A stretch of 64,000 nucleotides of DNA from Staphylococcus borealis. Its GTDB lineage: Bacteria > Bacillota > Bacilli > Staphylococcales > Staphylococcaceae. The stretch's first letter is position 1; every line of letters begins with the position of its first letter. The stretch covers positions 248,001 to 312,000 of the forward strand of contig NZ_CUEE01000002.1 of NCBI RefSeq assembly GCF_001224225.1. The letters are read 5' to 3'. The notes below the pieces were generated by a model. That model saw only the letters and a list, made by a program, of their open reading frames with translations, was not told the DNA's origin and ran no database searches. Below are positions 48,822-60,528 of this stretch, in pieces. Made by a program: the position numbers and the translations under genes.

Positions 48822-50855
48822 ATGGGCAAAATTAAGGAACTACAAACGTCTCTTGCGAATAAAATAGCAGCTGGTGAAGTAGTAGAGCGTCCAAGCTCAG
48901 TTGTGAAAGAATTGTTAGAAAATGCAATCGATGCACAATCTACTGAAATTAATATTGAAGTAGAACAATCAGGCATTTCTTCTATTAGAGTCGTAGATAA
49001 TGGTACTGGTATTGAACAAGATGACTTAGATTTAGTATTTCATAGACATGCAACAAGTAAGTTAGATGCAGATGATGATTTATTTCACATTAGAACATTA
49101 GGTTTTCGTGGTGAGGCATTAGCAAGTATATCTTCAGTAGCTAAAGTTACGCTTAAGACGTGTACAGATAGTGAGAATGGTCATGAAATCTATGCCGAAA
49201 ATGGCGAAATTTTAAGTCGTAAACCAGCTAAAGCTAAAAAAGGTACCGACATCACAGTAGCATCATTATTCTACAATACACCAGCTCGCCTAAAATATAT
49301 AAAAAGTTTATATACAGAGTTAGGCAAAATTACAGATATCGTCAATCGTATGGCAATGAGTCATCCCGATATACGTATTTCTTTAATATCAGATGGAAAA
49401 ACATTGTTAAAAACTAACGGTTCCGGTAAAACAAATGAAGTTATGGCTGAAATCTATGGTATAAAAGTTGCAAAAGATTTAGTACATATTCAAGGTGATA
49501 CGAGTGATTATCACTTAGAAGGTTTCGTAGCTAAACCAGAACACTCAAGAAGTAATAAGCATTATATTTCAATATTTATTAATGGCAGATATATTAAAAA
49601 CTTTGTACTCAATAAGGCAATTATTGAAGGGTATCATACACTACTTACAATTGGACGTTATCCGATTTGTTACTTAAATATCGAAATGGATCCAATACTC
49701 GTAGATGTGAATGTTCATCCAACGAAATTAGAAGTCAGATTATCAAAAGAAGAACAATTATATCAATTAATTGTTGAGAAAATTCGAGAGGCTTTCAAGG
49801 ATAGAATTTTAATTCCGCAAAATAATTTGGATAGAAGACCTAAAAAAAATAAAGTATTAAATCAATTTGAACAGCAAAAAATAGACTTTGAGAGACGTCA
49901 ACAGAAATTGAATCAAGAGACTGCGACTCCAACCTATAAGACATCTAGTGATTCTAATGACGATAACTTAAATGAAGCAAATTATGAGTACGATGCTCCA
50001 GATAATAAAGAGAGCATAAATGAAAGTACGGAAAGCATCGTTCACAATAATAAACGCGCCGATGACAAAGATTACTTCCAAATTCAAAAAGAAATTTTGA
50101 ATGAAATGGATAGTGATACGACTAACCCAGATAATCAGGATATAAATTACGCAACAAAAGGCGCATCAGAAGCCAATATGAGTGATGAAATAGCGCCAAA
50201 AGATCAACAAACACTATATCAACCACAAGATAGCAATGATATTAAAGGAAAGGTAAGCAACACACCATCGCGACGTGTTCCATATATGGAAGTTGTCGGC
50301 CAGGTACATGGAACTTATATTATTGCCCAAAATGAAAACGGCATGTTTATGATTGATCAGCATGCTGCTCAAGAACGTATTAAATATGAATATTTTAGAG
50401 AAAAAATTGGCGAAGTGACGAATGAAGTCCAAGATTTGTTGATACCATTAACCTTTCACTTTTCAAAAGATGAACAAATGATTATAGATCAATATCAGGA
50501 AGAATTAGACAAAGTAGGCGTTCATTTAGAGCACTTTGGCGGTCATGATTATATCGTGAATAGTTACCCTGTTTGGTTCCCAAAAGCGGAAGCGGAAGAA
50601 ATTATTCAAGATATGGTTGAATTGGTATTAAATGATAAAAAAATAAGTGTAAAAAAAATGCGTGAAGATGCTGCGATCATGATGAGTTGTAAGAAATCTA
50701 TTAAGGCAAATCATTATTTAAAAAATAATGAGATGGCGGATTTGATTGATCAATTACGTGAAGCGGAAGATCCATTCACATGTCCGCACGGCAGACCTAT
50801 TATCATCAACTTCTCGAATTATGAACTAGAAAAACTATTTAAACGCGTCATGTAG
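48822..50855 (+). CDS. mutL: DNA mismatch repair protein MutL (endonuclease type)
   Basis: The N-terminal GHKL ATPase shows [36 protein letters not shown] and [17 protein letters not shown] variable acidic linker (about 345-480) follows. The C-terminal dimer domain carries the nuclease motif [12 protein letters not shown] (Asp512), with the zinc-type ligands of Gram-positive MutL near SCKKSIKAN and CPHGRP. It has 677 residues. It therefore nicks DNA itself, as expected in bacteria without MutH. glpP begins 9-15 nt downstream. Confidence 0.97.
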   Translation: MGKIKELQTSLANKIAAGEVVERPSSVVKELLENAIDAQSTEINIEVEQSGISSIRVVDNGTGIEQDDLDLVFHRHATSKLDADDDLFHIRTLGFRGEALASISSVAKVTLKTCTDSENGHEIYAENGEILSRKPAKAKKGTDITVASLFYNTPARLKYIKSLYTELGKITDIVNRMAMSHPDIRISLISDGKTLLKTNGSGKTNEVMAEIYGIKVAKDLVHIQGDTSDYHLEGFVAKPEHSRSNKHYISIFINGRYIKNFVLNKAIIEGYHTLLTIGRYPICYLNIEMDPILVDVNVHPTKLEVRLSKEEQLYQLIVEKIREAFKDRILIPQNNLDRRPKKNKVLNQFEQQKIDFERRQQKLNQETATPTYKTSSDSNDDNLNEANYEYDAPDNKESINESTESIVHNNKRADDKDYFQIQKEILNEMDSDTTNPDNQDINYATKGASEANMSDEIAPKDQQTLYQPQDSNDIKGKVSNTPSRRVPYMEVVGQVHGTYIIAQNENGMFMIDQHAAQERIKYEYFREKIGEVTNEVQDLLIPLTFHFSKDEQMIIDQYQEELDKVGVHLEHFGGHDYIVNSYPVWFPKAEAEEIIQDMVELVLNDKKISVKKMREDAAIMMSCKKSIKANHYLKNNEMADLIDQLREAEDPFTCPHGRPIIINFSNYELEKLFKRVM

Positions 50856-50869
50856 AGAGGAAAATGCTT

Positions 50870-51403
50870 ATGAAAGAATACGTTTTACCTGCGATACGGA
50901 ATATGAAAGACTTAGAGAAATTAATAAAAACAGATTATAAAATATGTGTGCTATTAGATATGCATATTGGTCATTTGAAAAGTGTTATGGCGCTGTTAAA
51001 GGCGAATCAAATTGAAGCCTATATTCATATCGATTTAATTAAGGGTATGGCTGTTGATGAATATGCTTGTGAATATATCATTCAAACATATAGTCCTAAA
51101 GGAATCGTTTCTACCAAATCTAAGGTAATTCAAAAAGCTAAATCGTTAAATAAGTTAACGATTTTCAGGGTGTTTATTATAGATAGTCAAGCCTTAAGTA
51201 GAAGTATTAACTTAATTAAGAAAGTTGAGCCTGATTATGTAGAAGTATTACCTGGTATAGCGCATAAAGTTGTTAAAATTATTGATGAAGAAACTGCTTC
51301 AAAAGTCATTGCTGGTGGTTTGATTAATGAAGAAAGCGAAATAACTCAGGCACTTAATAGCGGTGCGAGCTACGTTACAACCAGTAACCGTGCATTATGG
51401 TAA
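50870..51403 (+). CDS. glpP: Glycerol uptake operon antiterminator GlpP
   Basis: GlpP is the RNA-binding antiterminator that, with glycerol-3-phosphate, allows read-through of glp leaders in B. subtilis. ATG at 50870 is 9 nt from GAGAGG (177 residues); ATG at 50864 is possible. The TIM-barrel-like fold has LLDMHIGHLKSVMALLKANQIEAYIHIDLIKGMAVDEYACEYI and VIAGGLINEESEITQALNSGASYVTTSNR, the latter phosphate-binding. It directly precedes the glp genes it should control. Confidence 0.93.
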   Translation: MKEYVLPAIRNMKDLEKLIKTDYKICVLLDMHIGHLKSVMALLKANQIEAYIHIDLIKGMAVDEYACEYIIQTYSPKGIVSTKSKVIQKAKSLNKLTIFRVFIIDSQALSRSINLIKKVEPDYVEVLPGIAHKVVKIIDEETASKVIAGGLINEESEITQALNSGASYVTTSNRALW

Positions 51404-51501
51404 TTCGTACCGCCATCAATCCAACTTCTTTCTTAATTTTATAAAAATGAGAACAATCAATTTTAGGATTACTTAAATGTGACAAAATTTCAACGAAAGT
51501 A

Positions 51502-51531
51502 TTGACAACGCTTACAAACTTTCTGTATGAT
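51502..51531 (+). promoter_or_regulatory. glpF: glpF promoter overlapped by a CcpA (cre) site
   Basis: TTGACA (51502-51507), 18 bp and TATGAT (51526-51531) make a good sigma-A promoter. TTGACAACGCTTACA (51502-51516) matches the cre consensus WTGNAANCGNWNNCW except for one position. CcpA bound here would cover the -35 and repress the glycerol genes in the presence of preferred sugars. Confidence 0.75.
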
Positions 51532-51557
51532 TTAAACAAGTTAATATTAAGATTAAG

Positions 51558-51614
51558 AGACGAAGAGATTTCTGCAATGCCTTTATTAGCGCTTTTGTAG
51601 GAATCTTTTTGTCT
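51558..51614 (+). promoter_or_regulatory. glpF leader hairpin, candidate GlpP target
   Basis: AGACGAAGAGATTT (51558-51571) pairs with GAATCTTTTTGTCT (51601-51614) with G-U and mismatched positions. It stands between the promoter and the glpF ribosome site AGGAGG. A terminator-like stem in this position is what GlpP is known to antiterminate in B. subtilis glpD. The T-rich right arm supports a terminator-like stem. Confidence 0.55.
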
Positions 51615-51630
51615 TATAGGAGGATTCATC

Positions 51631-52449
51631 ATGAATGTTTATTTAGCAGAATTTTTAGGTACTGCTATTCTAATTCTTTTCGGTGGTGGCGTTTGTGCTA
51701 ACGTTAATTTGAAGCGAAGCGCTGGTCAGGACTCTGACTGGATCGTTATTGCAGCAGGTTGGGGACTAGCTGTATCAATGGGTGTTTACGCAGTTGGGAA
51801 ATTTTCAGGAGCACATTTAAATCCAGCGGTGACTATTGCTTTAGCGATGGATGGCGGTTTTAGTTGGGCGCAAGTACCAGGTTACATAATCTGTCAAATG
51901 CTTGGAGGTATTGTAGGTGGTGTGCTCGTTTGGTTAATGTATTTACCACATTGGAAAGCAACAGAAGATAAAGGTGCGAAGTTAGGTGTATTTTCTACAG
52001 CACCAGCAATTAAGAACTATTTTGCAAACTTTTTGAGTGAAATTATTGGTACAGCGATTCTTTGCTTAGGTATTTTATTTATTGGTGTTAATAAAATTGC
52101 CGATGGATTAAATCCGCTTATCGTTGGTGCCTTAATCGTTGCAATTGGACTAAGTTTAGGTGGTCCTACTGGATATGCCATCAATCCTGCACGTGATTTA
52201 GGACCAAGAATTGCACATGCAATGCTACCAATAGCTGGTAAAGGTGGTTCTAACTGGGGCTATGCAATAGTACCTGTATTGGGGCCTATTGCAGGAGGTA
52301 TGTTAGGAGCAGTTATTTATAAAGTCTTCTACAAAGGACAATTTGATTTGATTTGTGCAGTTGGTATTTTACTAGTTATCGTTACATTAGTGCTTGGTTT
52401 GGCACTGAATAAAGCTAATAAATCAAATGATATTGAATCAATTTATTAA
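51631..52449 (+). CDS. glpF: Glycerol uptake facilitator GlpF
   Basis: GlpF is an aquaglyceroporin that lets glycerol diffuse across the membrane. The 272-residue protein has six membrane segments and the two NPA motifs of the family, NPA at 64-66 and at 185-187 (followed by Arg188, the selectivity Arg, in NPARDLGPR). TAGGAGGATTCATC precedes the ATG. glpK lies 117 bp downstream. Confidence 0.97.
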   Translation: MNVYLAEFLGTAILILFGGGVCANVNLKRSAGQDSDWIVIAAGWGLAVSMGVYAVGKFSGAHLNPAVTIALAMDGGFSWAQVPGYIICQMLGGIVGGVLVWLMYLPHWKATEDKGAKLGVFSTAPAIKNYFANFLSEIIGTAILCLGILFIGVNKIADGLNPLIVGALIVAIGLSLGGPTGYAINPARDLGPRIAHAMLPIAGKGGSNWGYAIVPVLGPIAGGMLGAVIYKVFYKGQFDLICAVGILLVIVTLVLGLALNKANKSNDIESIY

Positions 52450-52479
52450 TTAATATCTTACATTTATGATTATTTTTTT

Positions 52480-52509
52480 GGAAAAGTGCTATAACTATAG
52501 TACACTTCC
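52480..52509 (+). promoter_or_regulatory. Palindrome in the glpF-glpK spacer
   Basis: GGAAAAGTGCTATA (from 52480) faces TATAGTACACTTCC across AC, an imperfect palindrome with a central CTATA-AC-TATAG. It lies 57 bp before glpK. It may weaken read-through or be a protein-binding site; no T-run follows. Confidence 0.35.
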
Positions 52510-52548
52510 TTAATATTTAAATTCTTTAACAATTGTTTATTCATATAG

Positions 52549-54066
<1,518 letters not shown>

Positions 54067-54135
54067 TCTCTAAACATGGCTTAGTTTATTGAAGTGTGAT
54101 ATGATTAAATTAAGTTAATAAATTAGTCGAGATTT

Positions 54136-54187
54136 GAGAGACCTGTTTCATACAGTTTGATTCTGTATGGATAGGTCTCTCTTTTTT
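54136..54187 (+). terminator. glpD leader terminator
   Basis: GAGAGACCT (54136-54144) pairs with AGGTCTCTC (54173-54181), CATACAG with CTGTATG inside, and six T follow. It lies between glpK and glpD, 31 nt before the glpD start. In B. subtilis glpD the corresponding leader terminator is relieved by GlpP plus glycerol-3-phosphate, so this is the likely control point of glpD. Confidence 0.85.
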
Positions 54188-54218
54188 CACAAAAATAAAA
54201 TATCGGAGGGGTATATTT

Positions 54219-55892
54219 ATGGCTTTATCAACTTTAAATAGAGAAGTAATTAAGAAAAATTTGCAAAATGAAGAATATGATGTCGTAATCATCGGAGGCG
54301 GTATCACAGGTGCAGGGATTGCGTTAGATGCGTCTCAACGCGGTATGAAAGTAGCATTAGTAGAAATGCAAGATTTTGCTCAAGGTACAAGTTCACGTTC
54401 TACTAAATTAGTTCATGGTGGATTAAGATATTTAAAACAAGCACAAATCAAAGTTGTAGCTGAAACTGGTAAAGAACGTGCGATTGTTTATGAAAATGGT
54501 CCACACGTAACGACACCAGAATGGATGTTACTACCAATGCACAAAGGTGGTACTTTCGGTAAATTCACAACAAACTTAGGTTTAACAGCTTACGATCGCT
54601 TAGCCGGTGTAAAAAAATACGAACGTAAAAAAATGTTGAGTAAAAAACAAACATTAAACAAAGAACCATTAGTGAAAAAAGATGGTTTAAAAGGTGGCGG
54701 TTATTATGTTGAATACCGTACTGATGATGCGCGTTTAACAATTGAAGTTATGAAACGTGCCGAAGAAAATGGTGCGGAAGTTTTAAATCATACGAAATCA
54801 ACCGATTTCATTTATGATGCAAAATCTAAAGTGAGAGGTATTGAAGTTCAAGATTTACTAACTGGTGAAATGTACCAAATCAATGCTAAAAAAGTTATTA
54901 ACGCTGCAGGTCCTTGGGTAGATGAAGTTCGTAAAAAAGATTACACGCGTAACAATAAACAATTACGTTTAACTAAAGGTGTTCATGTTGTCATTGATCA
55001 ATCTAAATTCCCGTTAAGACAAGCGGTTTATTTCGATACTGAAAAAGATGGACGAATGATTTTTGCTATTCCACGTGAAGGTAAAGCGTATGTCGGAACA
55101 ACTGACACGTTCTATGATAATGACAAAACAAAACCATTAACAACACAAGAAGATAGAGACTATCTTATTGATGCGATTAACTATATGTTCCCAGACGTAA
55201 ATGTAAAAGATGAAGATATCGAATCAACTTGGGCCGGAGTTAGACCGTTAATATTAGAAGATGGAAAAGATCCTTCTGAAATTTCACGTAAAGATGAAAT
55301 ATGGGAAGGTAAATCAGGTCTTTTAACAATTGCTGGTGGTAAATTAACAGGTTACCGTCACATGGCTTTAGAAATTGTCGATTTATTAGCAAAACGTTTA
55401 AAACAAGAATACAAATTAACATTTGATGATTGTAAAACGAAACATACACCGATTTCTGGTGGTGATGTAGGCGGAAGTGCAAACTTTGAAAATTACGTAG
55501 CACGTAAAGTTGAAGAAGGTAAGGCAATTGGTCTTCAAGCTGATGTTGCTGAACGTTTAGCTTCTAAATATGGTTCTAACGTTGATAAATTATTTAACAT
55601 TGCACAAATAGCACAAGACAAAACATTAAATTTACCACTAGAAATGTACGTTGAATTAGTATATAGCGTTCAAAATGAAATGGTTTATAAACCAACAGAT
55701 TTCTTAATTCGTAGAACAGGTAAATTGTATTTCAATATTAACCAAGTAAAACAATATAAAGATGCAGTCGTTGAAGAGCTTGCTAAATTACTGAATTATA
55801 CTCAAAGTCAACGCAATGAATTTACTAAAGAAATTAATATTGCGATTGAAGAAGCAACACACGGCAATGAACAACTTGCAGTTCTAAAATAA
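54219..55892 (+). CDS. glpD: Aerobic glycerol-3-phosphate dehydrogenase
   Basis: GlpD oxidises glycerol-3-phosphate to dihydroxyacetone phosphate and passes electrons to quinone. The 557-residue flavoprotein opens with the FAD motif [29 protein letters not shown], then [29 protein letters not shown] and VRPLI. ATG at 54219 after TCGGAGGGGTATATTT. It is preceded by its own leader terminator and followed by a repeat region. Confidence 0.97.
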   Translation: MALSTLNREVIKKNLQNEEYDVVIIGGGITGAGIALDASQRGMKVALVEMQDFAQGTSSRSTKLVHGGLRYLKQAQIKVVAETGKERAIVYENGPHVTTPEWMLLPMHKGGTFGKFTTNLGLTAYDRLAGVKKYERKKMLSKKQTLNKEPLVKKDGLKGGGYYVEYRTDDARLTIEVMKRAEENGAEVLNHTKSTDFIYDAKSKVRGIEVQDLLTGEMYQINAKKVINAAGPWVDEVRKKDYTRNNKQLRLTKGVHVVIDQSKFPLRQAVYFDTEKDGRMIFAIPREGKAYVGTTDTFYDNDKTKPLTTQEDRDYLIDAINYMFPDVNVKDEDIESTWAGVRPLILEDGKDPSEISRKDEIWEGKSGLLTIAGGKLTGYRHMALEIVDLLAKRLKQEYKLTFDDCKTKHTPISGGDVGGSANFENYVARKVEEGKAIGLQADVAERLASKYGSNVDKLFNIAQIAQDKTLNLPLEMYVELVYSVQNEMVYKPTDFLIRRTGKLYFNINQVKQYKDAVVEELAKLLNYTQSQRNEFTKEINIAIEEATHGNEQLAVLK

Positions 55893-55975
55893 AATTTAAA
55901 ATGGATGTTTTGAGAATTTAACACATATATGCGTGTATTAAATGAAACATCAAAGTCATTAAAAATATGAATATT

Positions 55976-56229
55976 TAGTAACTGACTGAACTGAGCGCGT
56001 ACTTAAATTAAGGTTTCTCAGTTCAAGTCATCCTTGCGGGGGTAGGACAACGATTTTAAAAAGAATTCTGTTCTACTCCCGCTTTAGTGTTTCAAAAGTA
56101 AGATTATTGGCGGAGACATCTCACCTAAGAGAATTTCATTGGGAAAGGTCACTAATATAGAGTGTGATTTTACAGGCAAAGTAAGATGGGTAGGACAACG
56201 ATTTCAAGATGAATTCAGACTTGCTCCTA
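55976..56229 (+). repeat. Composite repeat in the glpD-hydrolase gap
   Basis: TAACTGACTGAACTGAG (55979) with its TCTCAGTTCAAGTCATC partner, then GCGGGGGTAGGACAACGAT (56037) whose right arm is TGTTCTACTCCCGC (56069-56082), are the same modules as at 22373. A second unit follows: AGAGAATTTCATTGGGAAA, CAGGCAAAGTAAGATGGGTAGGACAACG (56182-56209) and GACTTGCTCCT. It fills the middle of the 460-bp gap. The remaining 120 bp to the hydrolase start are AT-rich. Confidence 0.75.
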
Positions 56230-56352
56230 TAAAGATGCAATTGAAGTTGTTAAAATGAGTCTAACAATTTGATAACATTAAGAATGACAGGTATATTTAA
56301 AGGAATATAGGACATTAAGGTTAAGTAATTAATTTTGCAAGGAGGCATATGC

Positions 56353-57276
56353 GTGAGTCAACAATCATTCAAAATTACCGTTGAAGACGGCACTATGATA
56401 GAAGTTAAAGTAGATAAAGCGAAGATAGCAACATTTGGTGTCGTTCATATCTTTCACGGAATGGCTGAGCATATGGATCGTTATGAATCACTTGTGCAGG
56501 CATTAACGCATCAAGGATACGATGTGATACGACACAATCATCGAGGTCACGGAATCGATATAGATGAAAGTGAAAGAGGTCATTACAATGACATGCATAC
56601 CATAGCCCAAGATGCTTATGAAATAGCACAAACACTCCATAGTTCAGATAGCAATATTCCATATATCATTTTAGGACATTCAATGGGTTCAATTATTGCT
56701 CGTTTGTTTGTAGAGAAATATCCAGATGTTGCACAAGGCTTAATACTTACAGGTACTGGTCAGTATCCTAAATACAAAGGAATTCCAGCTATAATTGCAT
56801 TAAAATTAATCACACTTATTTGTGGAAAGCGTAACCGATTAGAATGGGTGAATCAATTTGTTTATAAATCATTTAATAAGAAAATAGATCAACCTGAAAC
56901 AAAGAGTGATTGGCTATCCTCTAAGCGTGATGAAATTAACAAATTTGTTAACGATGATTATACGGGTTTCTTAGTATCTAACCAATTAATCTATCAAACA
57001 GTGAAACATATGATAAGTACGGCTAATAATAAGCAACTCAAAAAAATGAACGCCCAGTTACCAATATTACTTATCTCTGGTAAGGAGGATCCATTTGGTG
57101 ACTATGGTAAAGGTATACGGAAGTTGGGAAAAAAATTCAAACGTGCAGGTATCAACCATATAACAGTTCAACTTTATGCGAATAGAAGACATGAAATTTT
57201 ATTTGAAGATGATAAGGAAATGATATGGACGCATATGTTTGACTGGATTCAGAAACAAGTAATAAAGAAAAATTGA
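56353..57276 (+). CDS. Alpha/beta hydrolase, monoacylglycerol-lipase-like
   Basis: The 307-residue protein has the serine hydrolase fold: IFHGMAEHMDRYESLVQAL (oxyanion region), NHRGHG, the nucleophile elbow ILGHSMGSIIARL, LLISGKEDPFGDYGKG (Asp) and LYANRRHEILFED (catalytic His). It resembles lysophospholipase/monoacylglycerol lipases of the PldB type. GTG at 56353 is 7 nt from AGGAGG; an in-frame TTG at 56335 is not needed. It has no signal peptide. It is the usual upstream neighbour of miaA in staphylococci. Confidence 0.9.
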   Translation: MSQQSFKITVEDGTMIEVKVDKAKIATFGVVHIFHGMAEHMDRYESLVQALTHQGYDVIRHNHRGHGIDIDESERGHYNDMHTIAQDAYEIAQTLHSSDSNIPYIILGHSMGSIIARLFVEKYPDVAQGLILTGTGQYPKYKGIPAIIALKLITLICGKRNRLEWVNQFVYKSFNKKIDQPETKSDWLSSKRDEINKFVNDDYTGFLVSNQLIYQTVKHMISTANNKQLKKMNAQLPILLISGKEDPFGDYGKGIRKLGKKFKRAGINHITVQLYANRRHEILFEDDKEMIWTHMFDWIQKQVIKKN

Positions 57277-57291
57277 AGTGAGGGATAACGA

Positions 57292-58290
57292 TTGAACGAC
57301 GTCAATAAACCATTTTTAGTGGTTATAGTAGGACCAACCGCGTCTGGTAAGACAGAATTGAGTATTGAATTAGCAAAACGCATCAATGGTGAAATCATTA
57401 GTGGGGATTCTATGCAAGTATATAAACAGATGGATATCGGTACAGCTAAGGTGACGAATGAAGAAATGGATAGCATCCCCCATTATATGATTGATATTTT
57501 AAATCCAGATGACTCATTTTCAGCGTATGATTTCAAACAACAAGCACAAAGTTTGATTAAAGATATAACTGCTAGGGGCAAGGTTCCTATTATAGCTGGA
57601 GGTACGGGATTATATATTCAATCATTAATTTATGATTATCCATTCGAAGATGAGAGCGTTTCAAAAGAAGTTGAAAAGCAAACCAAGTCTAAATTGCAAG
57701 CATTAGAATCATTGACTAATCAAGAAGTGCATGATTATTTGGCGACATTCGATCCACAATCAGCACAAGATATACATCCCAATAATAGAAAAAGGGTGTA
57801 TAGAGCGATTGAATATTACTTAAATACAAAAAAACTTATAAGTTCTCGCAAGAAAGTGCAACAATTTATAGAAAATTATGATACATTATTAATAGGGATT
57901 GAAATGTCGCGCAAAACATTATATTCAAGAATAAATAAACGTGTAGATATTATGTTGGGCCACGGATTATTTAATGAAGTGAAGAACCTAGTAGAACAGG
58001 GTTATGAATCTACTCAAAGTATGCAAGCAATTGGATATAAAGAGCTGGTACCTGTTGTAAATGGTGAGTTATCAATAGACCAAGCAGTTGAAACATTAAA
58101 ACAACATTCAAGACAATATGCTAAGCGACAATTGACATGGTTCAAGAATAAATTACATGTTCAATGGTTTGATAGAGAGACAATGACACTTCAAATGATG
58201 TTAGATGAGATTACAACCCAAATAAATAAAAGGAGTTCTAAACATGATTGCAAACCACAACATCCAAGATCAAGCACTAGAGAACTTTAA
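57292..58290 (+). CDS. miaA: tRNA dimethylallyltransferase MiaA
   Basis: MiaA transfers a dimethylallyl group to A37 of tRNA, the substrate of MiaB. TTG at 57292 after GTGAGGGATAACGA. It shows GPTASGKTELSIELAKR, SGDSMQVYKQMDIGTAK, AGGTGLYIQSLIYDYPFE and QSMQAIGYKE. The 332 residues exceed the usual length of about 310: the last 21 (NKRSSKHDCKPQHPRSSTREL) run past the end I recall for S. aureus and overlap the first 47 nt of hfq. Confidence 0.95.
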   Translation: MNDVNKPFLVVIVGPTASGKTELSIELAKRINGEIISGDSMQVYKQMDIGTAKVTNEEMDSIPHYMIDILNPDDSFSAYDFKQQAQSLIKDITARGKVPIIAGGTGLYIQSLIYDYPFEDESVSKEVEKQTKSKLQALESLTNQEVHDYLATFDPQSAQDIHPNNRKRVYRAIEYYLNTKKLISSRKKVQQFIENYDTLLIGIEMSRKTLYSRINKRVDIMLGHGLFNEVKNLVEQGYESTQSMQAIGYKELVPVVNGELSIDQAVETLKQHSRQYAKRQLTWFKNKLHVQWFDRETMTLQMMLDEITTQINKRSSKHDCKPQHPRSSTREL

Positions 58291-58486
58291 AGCACAACAA
58301 ACAGAAGTTACAGTTTTCTTTTTAAACGGCTTTCAAATGAAAGGTGTTATTGAAGACTTTGACAAATATGTTGTCAGCTTAGTTTCTCAAGGTAAACAAC
58401 ATTTGATATACAAACATGCGATCAGCACATTTACTGTGGAAACTGAAGTTACAGATTCTAATGAACCAGTAAATAGTGAAGAATAA
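58244..58486 (+). CDS. hfq: RNA-binding protein Hfq
   Basis: Hfq is an Sm-like hexameric RNA chaperone; its role in staphylococci is weak or strain-dependent. The 80-residue protein has the Sm1 motif (LENFKAQQTEVTVFFLNGFQMKGVIEDFDKYVVSL) and Sm2 YKHAIST. It begins inside the end of miaA, with AAAGGAG as ribosome site at 58231. A bidirectional terminator ends it. The region between the stop and the terminator (125 bp) shows no gene. Confidence 0.96.
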   Translation: MIANHNIQDQALENFKAQQTEVTVFFLNGFQMKGVIEDFDKYVVSLVSQGKQHLIYKHAISTFTVETEVTDSNEPVNSEE

Positions 58487-58611
58487 GTTGTAATTAAAGT
58501 GCAACGTTGCAAGTTCTTAAGAGCGTAGACAACGGTCTTAATGACAGTGTGACTTGTAATAAACTCATCATATTTTAGCACTTTTGACAAATAGAGGAAT
58601 GTTTGTAATAT

Positions 58612-58660
58612 AAAAAGCTACATTATAGAGTGAAATGATAACTCTATAATGTAGCTTTTT
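58612..58660. terminator. Bidirectional terminator between hfq and the peroxidase gene
   Basis: A perfect 20-bp inverted repeat, arms 58612-58631 and 58641-58660, has AAAAAGCTACATTATAGAG in its left arm. A-run and T-run at its ends let it work in both directions, which fits the convergent hfq and glutathione peroxidase genes. Confidence 0.93.
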
Positions 58661-58684
58661 ATCGTAGTTTAATTAAATGTTAAT

Positions 58685-59161
58685 CTATAATAATTTTTCG
58701 ATATCTTTTTCAATTTGAGCTGGTTTCTTTTGAGGAGAGAAACGACTCACGACATTTCCTTCACGATCAACTAAAAATTTTGTGAAGTTCCATTTAATTT
58801 TTTCGCTTAACATACCTTTAGCTGCGTCAGTTAAGAAGCGGAATAAAGGATGTTGATTTTCCCCTTTGACGTCCACTTTTTCATGGATTGGGAATGTTAC
58901 GCCATAGTTAATTTTACAATTTTGGTTAGCTTCAGCACCTGAACCAGGTTCTTGCCCACCAAATTGATTACATGGAAAACCTAAAATAACAAAACCTTGG
59001 TCTTTATATTTCTCATACAATGCTTGTAAACCCTCAAATTGTGGCGTGAAACCACATTCACTTGCAGTGTTAACAATTAGCATTACTTTGCCTTTGTATT
59101 CTTCTAATTTATAATCTTCACCATTAGATTTTTGTACCACAAAGTCATATATATTTTCCAT
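58685..59161 (-). CDS. bsaA: Glutathione peroxidase family thiol peroxidase
   Basis: The 158-residue minus-strand protein has the peroxidase triad motifs: [19 protein letters not shown] (active Cys in place of selenocysteine), [14 protein letters not shown], and [17 protein letters not shown] with its Trp. As in bacterial relatives it probably uses thioredoxin-type reductants. Its ATG at 59161 follows AAAGGGTGATACT on the minus strand. Transcription is toward hfq and the two share the terminator. Confidence 0.94.
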   Translation of the reverse strand: MENIYDFVVQKSNGEDYKLEEYKGKVMLIVNTASECGFTPQFEGLQALYEKYKDQGFVILGFPCNQFGGQEPGSGAEANQNCKINYGVTFPIHEKVDVKGENQHPLFRFLTDAAKGMLSEKIKWNFTKFLVDREGNVVSRFSPQKKPAQIEKDIEKLL

Positions 59162-59270
59162 AGTATCACCCTTTCGATATAAGAATAATGTAACATAATT
59201 TTAGTAGATAGTCTTTGAATAGACACTGTGATAGAATATTTGAGAAACACATTAGAAGGAGATGTATAAC

Positions 59271-60512
59271 GTGACACAGCGTATGACACACGCGACAAAG
59301 AAAAAGTTGGAAACTGCTGTATTAGTCGGTGTACATGCTCAAAATGATAATGAATTTAATTTCGATTCAACAATGGAAGAATTAAAAGCTTTATCATTAA
59401 CTTGTCAGCTTGATGTTAAAGGACAGGTCACTCAAAATAGAGAACAAGTCGATCATAAGTATTACGTTGGTAAAGGTAAAATTGACGAATTAAAAGCTTT
59501 TATTGAGTTCCATGATATAGATGTCGTAGTGACCAATGATGAGTTAACTACCGCACAATCAAAAACATTAAATGATAATTTGGGCATAAAAATTATCGAT
59601 AGAACACAGTTGATTTTAGAAATTTTTGCATTGAGAGCAAGTAGTCGTGAAGGTAAATTACAAGTAGAGTTAGCGCAATTAGATTATTTATTACCAAGAC
59701 TTCAGGGGCATGGTAAAAGCTTATCACGACTTGGTGGTGGCATAGGTACACGAGGTCCTGGTGAGACGAAATTAGAAATGGATAGACGTCACATTCGTAC
59801 ACGTATGAATGAAATTAAACATCAATTACAAACTGTAGTAGAACACAGGGAACGTTACCGTAATAAACGCGAACAAAATCAAGTCTTTCAAATTGCGCTC
59901 GTTGGTTATACGAATGCAGGTAAGTCATCGTGGTTTAATGTATTATCAGGTGAAGAAACATTTGAGAAAGATTTACTCTTTGCGACGTTAGATCCTAAAA
60001 CACGTCAAATTCAAATTAATGAAGGATTTAATTTAATTATTTCAGATACTGTTGGATTTATTCAAAAATTACCAACGACATTAATCGCTGCCTTTAAATC
60101 TACGTTAGAAGAAGCAAAAGGTGCAGATTTATTATTACATGTCGTAGATGCGAGTCATTCAGAGTACCGTTCTCAATATGATACAGTTAATCAATTAATT
60201 AATGATTTAGATATGAGTCACATACCTCAAGCAGTTATATTTAACAAGAAAGATCAATGTAGTGACAGTGATGATAGTCCAGTATCTGCATCACCATCCA
60301 TTTTTGTCTCTAGTCGAGTTGAAGGGGATAAATCAAAGGTTAAGGCATTTTTAATCGCGCAAGTGAAAGCCGCATTGTCTTATTATGAAGAGAAGGTTCC
60401 TAGTACAAATGCAGATAGACTTTATTTCTTGAAGCAACATACGCTAATTGAAGAAATGAATTTTGATCCTAAAAATGAGGATTATGTGATTACTGGATAT
60501 AAAAAACAATAA
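59271..60512 (+). CDS. hflX: GTPase HflX
   Basis: HflX binds 50S and 70S ribosomes and splits stalled ribosomes after heat or antibiotic stress. GTG at 59271 is 9 nt from AAGGAG (413 residues); the ATG at 59262 touches that site and is rejected. The N-terminal nucleotide-binding-like domain includes YYVGKGKIDELKAFIE and the glycine-rich SRLGGGIGTRGPGETKLEMDRR. The G domain has GYTNAGKSSWFN, DTVGFIQKLPTTLI and NKKDQC. The PLP-enzyme gene follows after 16 nt. Confidence 0.95.
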   Translation: MTQRMTHATKKKLETAVLVGVHAQNDNEFNFDSTMEELKALSLTCQLDVKGQVTQNREQVDHKYYVGKGKIDELKAFIEFHDIDVVVTNDELTTAQSKTLNDNLGIKIIDRTQLILEIFALRASSREGKLQVELAQLDYLLPRLQGHGKSLSRLGGGIGTRGPGETKLEMDRRHIRTRMNEIKHQLQTVVEHRERYRNKREQNQVFQIALVGYTNAGKSSWFNVLSGEETFEKDLLFATLDPKTRQIQINEGFNLIISDTVGFIQKLPTTLIAAFKSTLEEAKGADLLLHVVDASHSEYRSQYDTVNQLINDLDMSHIPQAVIFNKKDQCSDSDDSPVSASPSIFVSSRVEGDKSKVKAFLIAQVKAALSYYEEKVPSTNADRLYFLKQHTLIEEMNFDPKNEDYVITGYKKQ

Positions 60513-60528
60513 AAGGAAGTATGTAAGA

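Noticed and set aside
51375..51632. 85-codon minus-strand open frame before glpF
   Set aside because: It lies over the glpF promoter and leader, which have better-supported functions.
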